Position numbers and translations under genes: made by a program. Under the pieces are notes generated by a model. The model did no database searches and had not been told where the DNA came from. It saw only the letters and a program-made list of their open reading frames with translations. From positions 1-36,748 of the forward strand of contig JAATFF010000100.1 of assembly GCA_015655335.1 (NCBI GenBank): DNA of 36,748 nucleotides, in the 5' to 3' direction. Source of the DNA: Lysobacterales bacterium (GTDB lineage: Bacteria; Pseudomonadota; Gammaproteobacteria; Xanthomonadales; Rhodanobacteraceae). Shown here in pieces: positions 24,368 to 32,762 of this stretch (positions within the stretch are counted from its first letter, which is position 1; each line of letters begins with the position of its first letter).

Positions 24368-25687
24368 TCATGCGGGATCCTGCGGCGACGTCCGTTCGTT
24401 CGCGCCCTCCCAAGTGGCAACCACGGCGGCAGCGACGGAGTTGCCAACGATATTCGTGGCCGATCGGCCCATATCGAGGATATGGTCGACGGCAAGAACA
24501 AGCGCTATACCGCTCTCCGGAAGGTTGAAGTAGTGCAATGTCACCGCAATCACGGCGATGGCAGCCCGTGGCACACCGGCTACGCCTTTAGTCGTCACGA
24601 TAAGTAAACCAAATAGCACGATCTGCTGAGCCAGCGTCAACGTAATGCCATAGGCCTGTGCGATGAAAAGAATGGCAAACGCGCAGTACATCATCGCTCC
24701 GTCCAGATTGAACGAATAGCCCAGCGGCAGCACAAAACTCGCGATGCGTCGCGGAATGCCGAAGTCGACCAGTTGCTCCAGCAGGCGCGGATACGCGGCC
24801 TCCGAAGACGACGTAGCGAAGGCAAGCAAAACGGTATGCCGGATGCTGGAGAGAAGACCCAGGCCACGCAGCCCAACAATGGATACCAGCGCTGCAATCA
24901 GGAGTGCCCAAAGAATGCCAAGCGAAAGATAGAAACCTGCCACGAACCGCGCATACGTCCCTACGATGCCGATGCCGTGGACGCTTATCGAGCTGGCCAG
25001 TGCGGCGAAGATCGCCAATGGCGCGGTTTTCATCACATAGTCCGTCACCTTGAACATGATGGCGGCTAACTGCTCAACCAAATCGACGAACTGAAATGCT
25101 TTCTCTTTGAGCGCTCCTGCTGCCATCCCCATAAAGATCGAGAAGACGACAATTTGCAGGATCTCGTTGTCGGCCATCGCTTCGACGATGGAACGCGGTA
25201 TCAGGTGCGTCATGAAATCGGCCAAGGTAAAGCTTTCCGCATTGCCGTGACTCACAGCCGCTGGCGATGCTTGCGCGTTCACGGCGAGAGAATGCAGTGC
25301 CGCGCCTGGTTGAAGCCAGTGCGCCATCGTCAACCCGACCAGCAGTGACACGCACGATGCGCCCAGGAACCACCCCATCGCCTTGAGCCCGATACGCCCA
25401 ATCTCGGCAGCACTGCCCATCCTGGCGATCGCTGACACGAGCGACGCGAATACCAGCGGCGCGATGACCATCTTGATGAGCCGAAGAAACGCATCGGTGA
25501 CGATGGAGAGATCGGCCGCTACCCCGAGGGCTCCGGCCGGTGACAGCGAACGGTTGCATAGCCACCCCACGACAATGCCTAGCAGCGTTGCCGCAACGAG
25601 AAATACCGTGAACAGCCGTTGCTTAGGCGGCATCACCGGCGCGCAGTCATTCGGCTTGCATACCGCATGGGGCGTTTCATCTGGCAC
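24368..25687 (-). CDS. dicarboxylate/amino-acid:cation symporter (SDF/DAACS family)
   Basis: This 439-residue membrane transporter has about eight hydrophobic segments and two re-entrant loops. Diagnostic motifs are LAFATSSSEAAYPRLLEQL (serine-rich hairpin 1), FVLPLGYSFNLDGAMMY (TM7, N-x-D-G) and AVDHILDMGRSATNIVGNSVAAAVVA (TM8, substrate and cation site). It imports dicarboxylates or acidic/neutral amino acids with Na+ or H+, as in DctA and GltP. The Arg in DMGRSATN favours an acidic side chain. The start is a GTG at 25687; an internal ATG at 25633 would remove the short polar N-terminus. It precedes the threonine-synthase-like pseudogene on the same strand and was probably co-transcribed with it. 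Confidence 0.93.
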   Translation of the reverse strand: MPDETPHAVCKPNDCAPVMPPKQRLFTVFLVAATLLGIVVGWLCNRSLSPAGALGVAADLSIVTDAFLRLIKMVIAPLVFASLVSAIARMGSAAEIGRIGLKAMGWFLGASCVSLLVGLTMAHWLQPGAALHSLAVNAQASPAAVSHGNAESFTLADFMTHLIPRSIVEAMADNEILQIVVFSIFMGMAAGALKEKAFQFVDLVEQLAAIMFKVTDYVMKTAPLAIFAALASSISVHGIGIVGTYARFVAGFYLSLGILWALLIAALVSIVGLRGLGLLSSIRHTVLLAFATSSSEAAYPRLLEQLVDFGIPRRIASFVLPLGYSFNLDGAMMYCAFAILFIAQAYGITLTLAQQIVLFGLLIVTTKGVAGVPRAAIAVIAVTLHYFNLPESGIALVLAVDHILDMGRSATNIVGNSVAAAVVATWEGANERTSPQDPA

Positions 25688-25810
25688 CTATTGAAGATGA
25701 CCGTGCTACAGCTTATGGATCGAGATTACCCCAGACGTTCGCCTGGGTGTCCGATCCTATCTATTTGACCCGATGGCGCAGATCGACTTACAACCATTCG
25801 CTCTACCTAC

Positions 25811-25954
25811 ATGAAAAATGCTCATCTTCCGGGCTCTTTATATTCGATGACCATCGATGGACTCGATGACAAGGCCGTCGAGACGGCCATACCGCCATAT
25901 AAAATTGACTTTCCATATGAATTGGATGAACCATTGCGGACGCCTTTCAGATAG
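25811..25954 (+). CDS. candidate small peptide gene upstream of the ATP-grasp ligase (47 aa)
   Basis: This ORF of 47 codons ends 12 bases before the ATP-grasp gene. The peptide starts MKNAHLPGSLYS; its middle and C-terminal part (TIDGLDDKAVETAIPPY, then KIDFPYELDEPL) looks like designed sequence: eight Asp/Glu, five Lys/Arg, six prolines and several aromatics. Size, charge and position would suit a precursor whose acidic and Lys/Thr side chains are joined or extended by the ATP-grasp enzyme. Against it: no strong ribosome site, lower GC at third positions than its neighbours, and no family I recognise. A shorter start is ATG 25847. The surrounding 25694-25966 stretch has no other gene. Confidence 0.45.
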   Translation: MKNAHLPGSLYSMTIDGLDDKAVETAIPPYKIDFPYELDEPLRTPFR

Positions 25955-25966
25955 AAGCCTCTTCGC

Positions 25967-26899
25967 ATGTCGAACCAACCTTCATTGGCGATCATTTACG
26001 AACATCCTGAATGGTTCAAGTCTCTCTTCGCTGTGCTTGATCGCCGCGGAGTGAATTACGAGGCCATTCGTTTTCAGGACCATGCTTTCGATATGGCGCA
26101 AAAACATGCGCCAGCTCCGGTGGTATTCAGCCGCTTGGCCATGAGCTCTTTCTTGCGCCAGGACGAGCATCCGATCTTCTACGCGCAATCGCTTTATGCG
26201 CACTGGGAGTTGAATGGTACGCGAGTGATCAACGGCACCCATGCGTTGGCGGTGGATGCTTCCAAGGCACGCCAATTGTCGGTGATTCAATCGCTCGGCT
26301 TGGATATTCCCGCCACGCGTGTCGTCCATCGACAGGCCGATATCGTGGCGGCTACCCAAGGACTACGCTTTCCGGTGATCGTCAAGGTCAATATCGGCGG
26401 CTCGGGTGCGGGTGTCGCACGCTACGACACGCTTGATGAGCTGCGGCACGCCGTTGCGGATGGAACCACACCGAAGGGGATCGATAGCGTCACCTTGGTG
26501 CAGGAATATGTGCCGGCACGCGATCGGCATATGGTGCGCATGGAAACCCTGGACGGTAAGTTTCTTTACGCGATTTCGCTCAATACCGATGGCGGAACGT
26601 TCGACCTGTGCCCGGCCGACGTCTGCATGATCGACAAGCCCTCGGTCACGGTGCGCGAATACAAGCCGGATAAAGATGCGATACGTGCGGCCGAGGCCAT
26701 CGCGCGTGCCGCGAAGCTCGACATCGGTGGTATTGAATTCATGATCGACGACCGCGATGGTGCGCGTCGTTTCTACGACATCAACGGCCTGTCCAATTTC
26801 GTGGCCGACCCGCTCAACGTGCTGGGCTGGGACCCGCACGAGACCTTGGTCGACTATCTGAGCCACGTCATCGACACCACCCAGGAGAAAGCGGCATGA
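25967..26899 (+). CDS. ATP-grasp ligase, RimK/MvdD-like size
   Basis: This 310-residue enzyme is of the ATP-grasp superfamily, which activates a carboxylate with ATP and joins it to an amine, thiol or hydroxyl. A pre-ATP domain (1-100) begins LAIIYEHPEWFKSL. Then come FPVIVKVNIGGSGAGVARYD with the ATP-binding lysine and glycine-rich loop, LVQEYVPARDRHMVRM, and the Mg-binding end YDINGLSNFVADP (D-x-N). The length fits RimK-type ligases and graspetide ligases alike; no amino-acid specificity can be read. Its TGA overlaps the ATG of the monooxygenase gene (ATGA), so the two are translationally coupled. The ribosome site is weak (AGAAG). It lies 12 bases after a candidate peptide gene. Confidence 0.88.
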   Translation: MSNQPSLAIIYEHPEWFKSLFAVLDRRGVNYEAIRFQDHAFDMAQKHAPAPVVFSRLAMSSFLRQDEHPIFYAQSLYAHWELNGTRVINGTHALAVDASKARQLSVIQSLGLDIPATRVVHRQADIVAATQGLRFPVIVKVNIGGSGAGVARYDTLDELRHAVADGTTPKGIDSVTLVQEYVPARDRHMVRMETLDGKFLYAISLNTDGGTFDLCPADVCMIDKPSVTVREYKPDKDAIRAAEAIARAAKLDIGGIEFMIDDRDGARRFYDINGLSNFVADPLNVLGWDPHETLVDYLSHVIDTTQEKAA

Positions 26900-27921
26900 G
26901 GTACGGATTCTGGGCACCCGTGTTTGGCGGCTGGCTGCGTAACGTGCGTGACGAAAACATGGAGGCCAGCTGGGATTACTTCAGTCGACTATGCCGACGC
27001 GCGGAGCACATCGGCTATGACCTTACGCTTATCGCTGAACTCAATCTCAATGACATCAAAGGCGTGACTGAGCCGGCACTCGATGCATGGTCGAGTGCCG
27101 CTGCCTTGGCCGCCGTCACGCACAAGCTCGAAATCATGGTGGCAGTGCGGCCCAACTTTCACCATCCCGCACTGTTCGCCAAGCAAGCCGCCAATATCGA
27201 TCGTATCTCCGGCGGTCGTTTGGCGCTGAACGTGGTGTCTTCATGGTGGGCCGATGAAGCGAAGCAATACGGTTTGCAATTCGATCAGCATGACGACCGC
27301 TATGCACGTACCAACGAGTGGCTGCAGGTGGTCGACGGCCTTTGGTCGCAGACGCCGTTTACCTTCACCGGCGAGCGCTATCAGCTGCAAGACGCCGTCT
27401 GCGAGCCCAAGCCGCTGTCGTCACCTCGCCCGACTATTTATGCGGGCGGCGAATCCGAAGCGGCAAAAACGCTTATTGCCAATCGTTGCGACGCCTATGT
27501 GATGCACGGCGATGAACCCGAGTTCATTGCGGAGAAGATTGCCGATATGCGCGCTCGGCGTGAGCGCACCGGATTGCCGCCCATGCAGTTCGGCATGGCC
27601 GCTTACGCGATCGTACGCGACACGGAAGCCGAAGCGCAGGCGGAGGTCGCGCGCATCACCACCTTGGATGAGCAGGCTCCGGGCTTTGCCAACTTCGATC
27701 AATGGATTTCCGGCACGCAGCTCGAGCGTGAATTGAAGATCAAGGAATACTCCGTGTCCAATCGCGGCTTACGTCCCGGACTGGTCGGTACACCCGAGCA
27801 GGTGCGGGCGCGCATCGACGAATTCTCGGCTGTCGGCGTCGATCTGCTGTTGCTGCAGATGAGCCCGCAGCTGGAGGAAATGGAGCGATTTGCACAGCAG
27901 GTGATTGCACCGGCTTCATGA
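26896..27921 (+). CDS. LLM-class flavin-dependent monooxygenase (SsuD/SfnG-like)
   Basis: This 341-residue TIM-barrel enzyme is of the bacterial luciferase superfamily. The segments VTHKLEIMVAVRPNFHHPALFAKQAANIDRISGGRLALNVVSSWWADEAKQYGL and HDDRYARTNEWLQVVDGLW match the SsuD/SfnG group, which uses FMNH2 and O2 to oxidise organosulfur compounds. PTIYAGGESEAAKTLIANRCDAYVMHGDEP is the phosphate/flavin region. No flavin reductase gene is in the window, so a shared cellular reductase would supply FMNH2. Coupling to the ATP-grasp ligase, rather than to sulfonate transport genes, argues for a biosynthetic or tailoring role over sulfur scavenging (inference). Confidence 0.9.
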   Translation: MRYGFWAPVFGGWLRNVRDENMEASWDYFSRLCRRAEHIGYDLTLIAELNLNDIKGVTEPALDAWSSAAALAAVTHKLEIMVAVRPNFHHPALFAKQAANIDRISGGRLALNVVSSWWADEAKQYGLQFDQHDDRYARTNEWLQVVDGLWSQTPFTFTGERYQLQDAVCEPKPLSSPRPTIYAGGESEAAKTLIANRCDAYVMHGDEPEFIAEKIADMRARRERTGLPPMQFGMAAYAIVRDTEAEAQAEVARITTLDEQAPGFANFDQWISGTQLERELKIKEYSVSNRGLRPGLVGTPEQVRARIDEFSAVGVDLLLLQMSPQLEEMERFAQQVIAPAS

Positions 27922-27982
27922 CGAGCTGCGATGGAAGTGAGTCACTCGTGCGCGCCCCATGGATGGCCATGGTCGCGGCGCA

Positions 27983-28384
27983 TCACTTAACCATTTCGAG
28001 TAGCGGCTTCCCTTTTTCGACGATATACGTGGAAAGTTCCGCCGCATTGTCGCGACCCACATTCTTCGCGCTATGAACAACCCCTTTCGGGATGAATAGA
28101 ACATCGCCCGCCTTGAGCGTCACGGGAGGCTTGCCTGCGACGCGATATTCGATCGAGCCCTCAAGAACATAGACGATCTCCTCACCGGGGTGTCTGTGAT
28201 TGGGGACGATCATTCCTGGATCGATGTCGACGCGCGCCTGGACAGCCTCCCATCCTTGAATGCTGATGTCGTGCCGCTGTAGATCGGTGCGATGGAATCC
28301 CGTCTGCTGCGCCTGTACCGGTTGGAACACGAGGACGCTTGCGAGGGCCAGTGCTGTACTGGCGATGATTCGAGTCGTTTTCAT
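27983..28384 (-). CDS. exported cupin-domain protein
   Basis: This 133-residue protein has a signal peptide (MKTTRIIASTALALASVLVFQPVQA). The mature part is one cupin barrel. Metal motif 1 is PGMIVPNHRHPGEEIVYVLEGSIEYRV (His, His and Glu ligands); motif 2 is GDVLFIPKGVVHSAKNVG (final His). The ATG at 28384 is preceded by GAGGAG at seven bases, so the longer frame to 28417 is rejected. It lies 86 bases after the cytochrome gene on the same strand and may end the dehydrogenase operon, perhaps working in the periplasm on a sugar-like compound or simply as a metal-bound cupin. It converges with the monooxygenase gene across a 61-base gap that holds no clear terminator. Confidence 0.88.
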   Translation of the reverse strand: MKTTRIIASTALALASVLVFQPVQAQQTGFHRTDLQRHDISIQGWEAVQARVDIDPGMIVPNHRHPGEEIVYVLEGSIEYRVAGKPPVTLKAGDVLFIPKGVVHSAKNVGRDNAAELSTYIVEKGKPLLEMVK

Positions 28385-28469
28385 AGCAGTCTCCTCGCTC
28401 GTTGCCAAAACAGGCACTCTTCATGGATATCCCGGCCGCTTCGATTAAGAACGCCGGATATCGCAAAAG

Positions 28470-29813
28470 TCAGTGATCGCCAGAGTTGTCGGTCAGCCGA
28501 ACCTCATCCAGCTGCAACGTGCTACGCAGTTTTGCCACGTCCGCGGCGGTCACGGGAGAGGCCCGATTGCCCCAACTATTTCGGATATAGGTGCTGACGT
28601 CCGCCACTTGCTGGTCCGTAAGCTTCCACGCAAAGCTCGGCATCGTCAGTGGGGATGGGCGAGTCGGCGATGGTCCAACGCGCACTCCCGCCAAAATGAT
28701 ATGCAGCACCCCTGTCGGGTCGTTTTGTTGCGCGACCGCGTTATCCCCTAGTGGCGGGAAGAGTGTCGGCTGACCCACAGCGTTCTCGAGATGGCAGGCC
28801 GTGCATGCATCGGAGAACACGGCAGCGCCGCGCTTCATCGATGCTGGATCCGCAGCGGTCACGTCAACGTCGGTACTCGCGGACAAGCTTTTCAGATACA
28901 CCGCAATCGCATGTCGATCTTCGTCTGTCATCAACGACGTCGAATAGGTAACGACATCGCCCATGGGACCCCCTGCTGCTGCGCGGGCATTTCGTCCCGT
29001 ATGTAAGTACTCGGTTATATCGTCGACGGTCCAACGTCCCAAGCCTGTGCGCTCGTTGCCCGTCAAGTCGGGCGATACAAAGTTGTCCAGCAGGCCACCT
29101 TGGAACGCCTCGCCTTGCTTGTCCGCGCCAAAGAGGTTGCGTGGCGTGTGACATTGACTGCAATGGCCAGGTCCCAGCACAAGTGCTTCGCCACGACTCC
29201 ATTCGGCTGTCGCGCCCTGCGGCGTTTGCTTCCCTGGCTGTGGCGGTAGTGGCAGCAAGTTCCACACCGCTACCGCGGCCCGCACGTTCATGGGGAAAAC
29301 AAGTTTGTTGTCTGGCGGCTGATATGCGACGGGAGTGGTTGTCTTCAAATAAGCGAGCAGGGCGTCATCGTCCTGGCGGCTCAGGTTGCGAAACCACGGA
29401 TACGGAAAGGCCGGGTACAGATGCTGACCACCACCGCCAATGCCGTCGTGCATGGCGCGATAGAATTGATCGGGTGTCCACTTACCGATGCCGTGATCAG
29501 GGTCTGAAGAAATGTTCGAGGTATAGATCACGCCAAAGGGCGTATTCAATCCCAGGCCTCCCGCGAATGGCTCGCCATCGGCGCGCAAGTGACATGACAA
29601 ACAATCGCCTAACCGAGCCAGGTATTGCCCTTGGCGAAGTTGCGCCGCATTGGGACCATCGGCGATCGGTTCCAGCAAGATCTTCGCGGCCGCCACCGAT
29701 GTAACAGGACCGGCGGGCAACGCGACGGCATGACTTAGACTCCAGGCGAAATAAGCGCCAGCAATAAGGCTGAGAACAATCAGCACCCCTACGACACGAA
29801 GTAGCATGCGCAT
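28470..29813 (-). CDS. triheme cytochrome c subunit of membrane dehydrogenase
   Basis: This 447-residue protein has an N-terminal hydrophobic anchor (LLRVVGVLIVLSLIAGAYFAW). Three class I cytochrome domains carry the heme motifs CLSCH (71-75), CSQCH (218-222) and CTACH (337-341). The length and heme count match the cytochrome subunits of alcohol, gluconate 2-, sorbitol and FAD-glucose dehydrogenases, which take electrons from the flavoprotein and pass them to ubiquinone or an oxidase. Likely axial Met residues lie in each domain, for example TMPSFAWKL for the third. It starts 5 bases after the GMC gene. Periplasmic side of the inner membrane. Confidence 0.93.
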   Translation of the reverse strand: MRMLLRVVGVLIVLSLIAGAYFAWSLSHAVALPAGPVTSVAAAKILLEPIADGPNAAQLRQGQYLARLGDCLSCHLRADGEPFAGGLGLNTPFGVIYTSNISSDPDHGIGKWTPDQFYRAMHDGIGGGGQHLYPAFPYPWFRNLSRQDDDALLAYLKTTTPVAYQPPDNKLVFPMNVRAAVAVWNLLPLPPQPGKQTPQGATAEWSRGEALVLGPGHCSQCHTPRNLFGADKQGEAFQGGLLDNFVSPDLTGNERTGLGRWTVDDITEYLHTGRNARAAAGGPMGDVVTYSTSLMTDEDRHAIAVYLKSLSASTDVDVTAADPASMKRGAAVFSDACTACHLENAVGQPTLFPPLGDNAVAQQNDPTGVLHIILAGVRVGPSPTRPSPLTMPSFAWKLTDQQVADVSTYIRNSWGNRASPVTAADVAKLRSTLQLDEVRLTDNSGDH

Positions 29814-29818
29814 GGCAT

Positions 29819-31588
29819 TTACGCCTGTACCAATGGACCGGGATTTTTAAGATATTGCTGGATGATCGCTTGCGCCGAGTGATACGCCAACGCGGCCACG
29901 GTGCCGGTAGGGTTGTAGCCGGCGTTCTGCGGGAAGGCGCCGGCGCCCATCGAAAATACGTTGGGCACATCCCAGCTTTGCAGGTATTTATTGACCACGC
30001 TGTTGGCGGGGTTATCGCCCATGATTGCGCCGCCGGTGTTATGCGTGGTTTGGTAAGGCACCACGTTCCATGAGCCGACGCGCCGGTTGAGTTTGATCTC
30101 ACGCGGGTTCATCGCTTTAGCGATCTCCGCAGCGCGATCGGTCAGGTAATCGGACATCTTGTGTTCGTTGTCCGTAAAGTCGAACGTCATCCGCAGCATC
30201 GGCCGGCCATGAATATCGCGGTACGTGGGATCCAGATCGAGATAATTTCCACGATGGCTCATGCATGAGCCATGCACACTCAAGCTAAACGAGCGCAGAT
30301 AATTCTTCGCCGCCGCATGTTTCCATGCCAGACCCCACGCAGGCGTTCCTTGCGGCGTATAGATCATTTCGATCGGACGGCCGCCCGTAATCATGCCGGC
30401 GATGTAGGCGCCACCGATGAAACCCAGGCCCGAGTGATCAAAATTGTCGCCGTTGAAATCGTCGATCACTGTAGCGAGCGCACCGGCACCGATGAAAGGA
30501 TTGATCAGTTTGTCATCAAAGAAAACATTCACCGATGACATCGTCTGATACGCGTAGTTTTTCCCGACCACACCCAAGCCAGTCTGCGGGTCATACGGTG
30601 TACCGATGCCCGAAAGCAGCAACAGCCGTACATTTTGCAGAATGTAGGACGACAGAATCACCAGCGACGCTGGCTGGAAGAATTCCTCTCCGGCGCTGTT
30701 GACGTAGCTGACGCCGGTAGCGTGCTTGCGGTCAGGAGACAGCTCAACCTTTAGCACCTCGCATTCCGTGCGCAGCGTGAAATTGCTCTTGGCCATCACA
30801 TAGGGCAAGACGGTGGTTTGAGGACTGGCCTTCGAGTAATTGCCACAACCGAATTTTTCGCAGAAGCCGCAGTACGTGCAGGCGCCAAGTTGTGCGCCGA
30901 GGTTATTGACGTAGGGTTGCGACAGATTGCCGGTGGGATGAGGAAACGGATGTCGTCCAAGTTCCGCCGCCGCTTTGCCGAACAATGTCGGCCCGTATGT
31001 TTGCGGCATGGGCGGCGTGGGATATTCCGCCGAGCGTACGCCTTCGAAAGGGTTGCCGCCCGGTTGAATTTGGCCGTTAAGGTTGCCTGCCTTGCCGCTG
31101 GTCCCGCACAGCACGTCGAATTGGTTGTAGAAAGGTTCGAGCTCCTCGTACGTCACACCCCAATCTTGCACGGTGAGATCGTAGTCGGTCACCGATTTCT
31201 TTCCGTAGCGCTGTTCGTTGTTGCTCTTGGTCAGAAAATCCGATGGCAAGAACCGCCATATCTGGCCGTTCCAGTGCACGCCACCGCTACCGACACCTGT
31301 GCCAAGAAGAAACGAGCCAAGATGCCGCATCGGCAGCGCCGTCTGATTGACGTTGTTGCGGATGGTCAGCGTGTCGTCGGAAACGTTTTGAAAAAGATGA
31401 TGCCGCCACATATAGCGCAGCTCATCTTGAGCGAAACCCGTTGCAAAATCCGTCGAGGTGTCGCGCCATGGACCGCGCTCCAGAGCAAGGACTTCGAGGC
31501 CCGCATCGGCCAATTGCTGGGCAAGGATCGCACCGGTCCAACCAAATCCAACGATGACCGCTTCAACCGGCTTCAAGGTCGTTGCCAT
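29819..31588 (-). CDS. GMC-family FAD oxidoreductase, large dehydrogenase subunit
   Basis: This 589-residue flavoprotein has an FAD-binding fold at the start (VEAVIVGFGWTGAILAQQLADAGLEVLALERG). A second GMC signature is GTGVGSGGVHWNG. The catalytic C-terminal region includes YQTTHNTGGAIMGDNP and the FAD-closing stretch NVFSMGAGAFPQNAGYNPTGTVAALAYHSA. A cysteine cluster CTYCGFCEKFGC (Cys237, 240, 243, 248) resembles the one in FAD-glucose and fructose dehydrogenase large subunits, which holds a [3Fe-4S] cluster for electron transfer. It lacks its own signal peptide and would be exported with the Tat-tagged subunit 3 encoded just upstream. The substrate is probably a sugar, sugar acid or polyol. 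Confidence 0.93.
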   Translation of the reverse strand: MATTLKPVEAVIVGFGWTGAILAQQLADAGLEVLALERGPWRDTSTDFATGFAQDELRYMWRHHLFQNVSDDTLTIRNNVNQTALPMRHLGSFLLGTGVGSGGVHWNGQIWRFLPSDFLTKSNNEQRYGKKSVTDYDLTVQDWGVTYEELEPFYNQFDVLCGTSGKAGNLNGQIQPGGNPFEGVRSAEYPTPPMPQTYGPTLFGKAAAELGRHPFPHPTGNLSQPYVNNLGAQLGACTYCGFCEKFGCGNYSKASPQTTVLPYVMAKSNFTLRTECEVLKVELSPDRKHATGVSYVNSAGEEFFQPASLVILSSYILQNVRLLLLSGIGTPYDPQTGLGVVGKNYAYQTMSSVNVFFDDKLINPFIGAGALATVIDDFNGDNFDHSGLGFIGGAYIAGMITGGRPIEMIYTPQGTPAWGLAWKHAAAKNYLRSFSLSVHGSCMSHRGNYLDLDPTYRDIHGRPMLRMTFDFTDNEHKMSDYLTDRAAEIAKAMNPREIKLNRRVGSWNVVPYQTTHNTGGAIMGDNPANSVVNKYLQSWDVPNVFSMGAGAFPQNAGYNPTGTVAALAYHSAQAIIQQYLKNPGPLVQA

Positions 31589-31590
31589 GC

Positions 31591-32370
31591 TCAGCTCTCC
31601 CCATTCCAGCCTGGACGGCCCTTGAAGCTCACGGGCGGGAAAGGTACCGGTTCACCGTGGCGTGTCACCCATTCGCGGTAATCGTAATGCGCGCCTGGGA
31701 AGCCAATCATTTTCCATGCCGCCATGTCCTTGTTGCCGCCGTAAATCGGATCGGAGAAATAACCTTCCTTGGTGTTCTGCAACAGCATGGCGAAAAATGT
31801 TTTGGCGTCGACGCCGTCTTCGAGCTGGAGAGAGCCGCTTTCCATGCTCTTCAGCAGTTTGTCGCGATCGTCATCGGAAAGCTTCGCAAAGTCGGCACCG
31901 TTGAAGTTCGCGTGTGTGTACTTGTCGATCGCTGCAATCGCCGCGCGATACAGTTGAGCCGGCGAAAAACGGCTCTGATAGCCCTGCTCAGGCGTGCCTT
32001 TGGGCCACGGTCCGCCCAAGTAATAGTGATCGCCGCGACCGAATGGCCCTGCCAATTGCCGATCCAAGAAGAAAGGTACATTCGCTTCGATGGCTCCGGG
32101 ACCGACCTCATCGTTCGGAATGAGGCGGCTGACTGCGGCCTCGATAAATGCCCGTTCGGCGGGGGTAAAGAACTTGAAGTCTTGGCCTGAAACGCCGGGC
32201 GGCGAATCTGCCTGACCTTCGGTCCACGGAACCCCTCCCTTATAAGTGCGCGGCGGGGCGCCGAGCTCACCGTCGCGAACCGTGGCGCCGATGGCGCCTG
32301 CTAGGCCGGTGCCCGCCACGACAGCGGTGCTGATCAGAAAGTGACGCCGACCAGGAACTGGCTTATCCAT
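31591..32370 (-). CDS. gluconate 2-dehydrogenase subunit 3 family protein, Tat signal
   Basis: This 259-residue small subunit has a twin-arginine signal (PGRRHFLISTAVVAGTGLAGAIGA). The body contains FFTPAERAFIEAAVSRLIPNDEVGPGAIEANVPFFLDRQLAG, the mark of the gluconate dehydrogenase subunit 3 family. It acts as a chaperone-like partner that carries the GMC flavoprotein through the Tat system. The ATG at 32370 has GAGGGG just upstream and the Tat motif follows, so the longer frame to 32508 is not used. It is the first gene of the operon and is separated by 2 bases from the GMC gene. The promoter is presumed in 32371-32760, but no clear box was seen. Confidence 0.92.
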   Translation of the reverse strand: MDKPVPGRRHFLISTAVVAGTGLAGAIGATVRDGELGAPPRTYKGGVPWTEGQADSPPGVSGQDFKFFTPAERAFIEAAVSRLIPNDEVGPGAIEANVPFFLDRQLAGPFGRGDHYYLGGPWPKGTPEQGYQSRFSPAQLYRAAIAAIDKYTHANFNGADFAKLSDDDRDKLLKSMESGSLQLEDGVDAKTFFAMLLQNTKEGYFSDPIYGGNKDMAAWKMIGFPGAHYDYREWVTRHGEPVPFPPVSFKGRPGWNGES

Positions 32371-32679
32371 ACGACCCCTCGTATTGCCGAAAGACATCGG
32401 TGAGTGTGGTCTGGGTTTCCCCGCGAAGTTGATAGCAACGGGTGAAGCGTCGAAAGATCCTATTCTCTTCTTTGCGCGAATAAGTGATGAATTCGTAAAC
32501 GGGGCCATGGCCGCATCAAACGACTATCAAACGCGTTCCTTGTGGCAGCAACCTCAGGAGAGGTCGCAATAGTTCATCGTAGGGCGCTGCCGTTGGAGCG
32601 TTGCTTGCGGGTAAGGGATCTCGCGACAAGCCATCAAAATCAAGACGCTGGGTGACCAGCTTCGCTGTTGTAAAGCGCC

Positions 32680-32694
32680 TCCGGCCTTCGCCGG
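32680..32694. repeat. REP-like short hairpin
   Basis: CCGGC-CTTC-GCCGG sits in a context (CTCCGGCCTTCGCCGGGACGAC) that resembles the short palindromic repeats scattered between genes in Xanthomonadales. Only one copy is in the window, so the repeat nature is from memory of the group. Confidence 0.45.
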
Positions 32695-32732
32695 GACGAC
32701 GGATCAGGCGATATCGCAGGGTGACCCCTCGC

Positions 32733-32749
32733 CCCTCTCCAGGAGAGGG
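32733..32749. repeat. 8-bp inverted repeat in divergent intergenic region
   Basis: CCCTCTCC-A-GGAGAGGG is perfect. It lies between the dehydrogenase operon and the fliK promoter, 14 bases before the latter. It may be a degenerate intergenic repeat or a binding site. The rest of the 32371-32762 stretch holds no gene I can support. Confidence 0.4.
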
Positions 32750-32762
32750 AAAAAGAAACCTC

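Noticed and set aside
25857..26054. A 65-codon frame overlapping the ATP-grasp start
   Set aside because: It runs out of frame into the ligase gene and its composition is Arg/Ser-rich; the 47-codon frame at 25811 fits the spacing better.
27922..27982. CCATGG-ATGG-CCATGG palindrome between the monooxygenase and cupin genes as a terminator
   Set aside because: Only 6 bp of stem and no T-run on either strand, so termination is not supported.
32384..32572. A 62-codon plus-strand frame upstream of fliK
   Set aside because: TTG start without ribosome site and overlapping the leader of the divergent dehydrogenase operon; no support.
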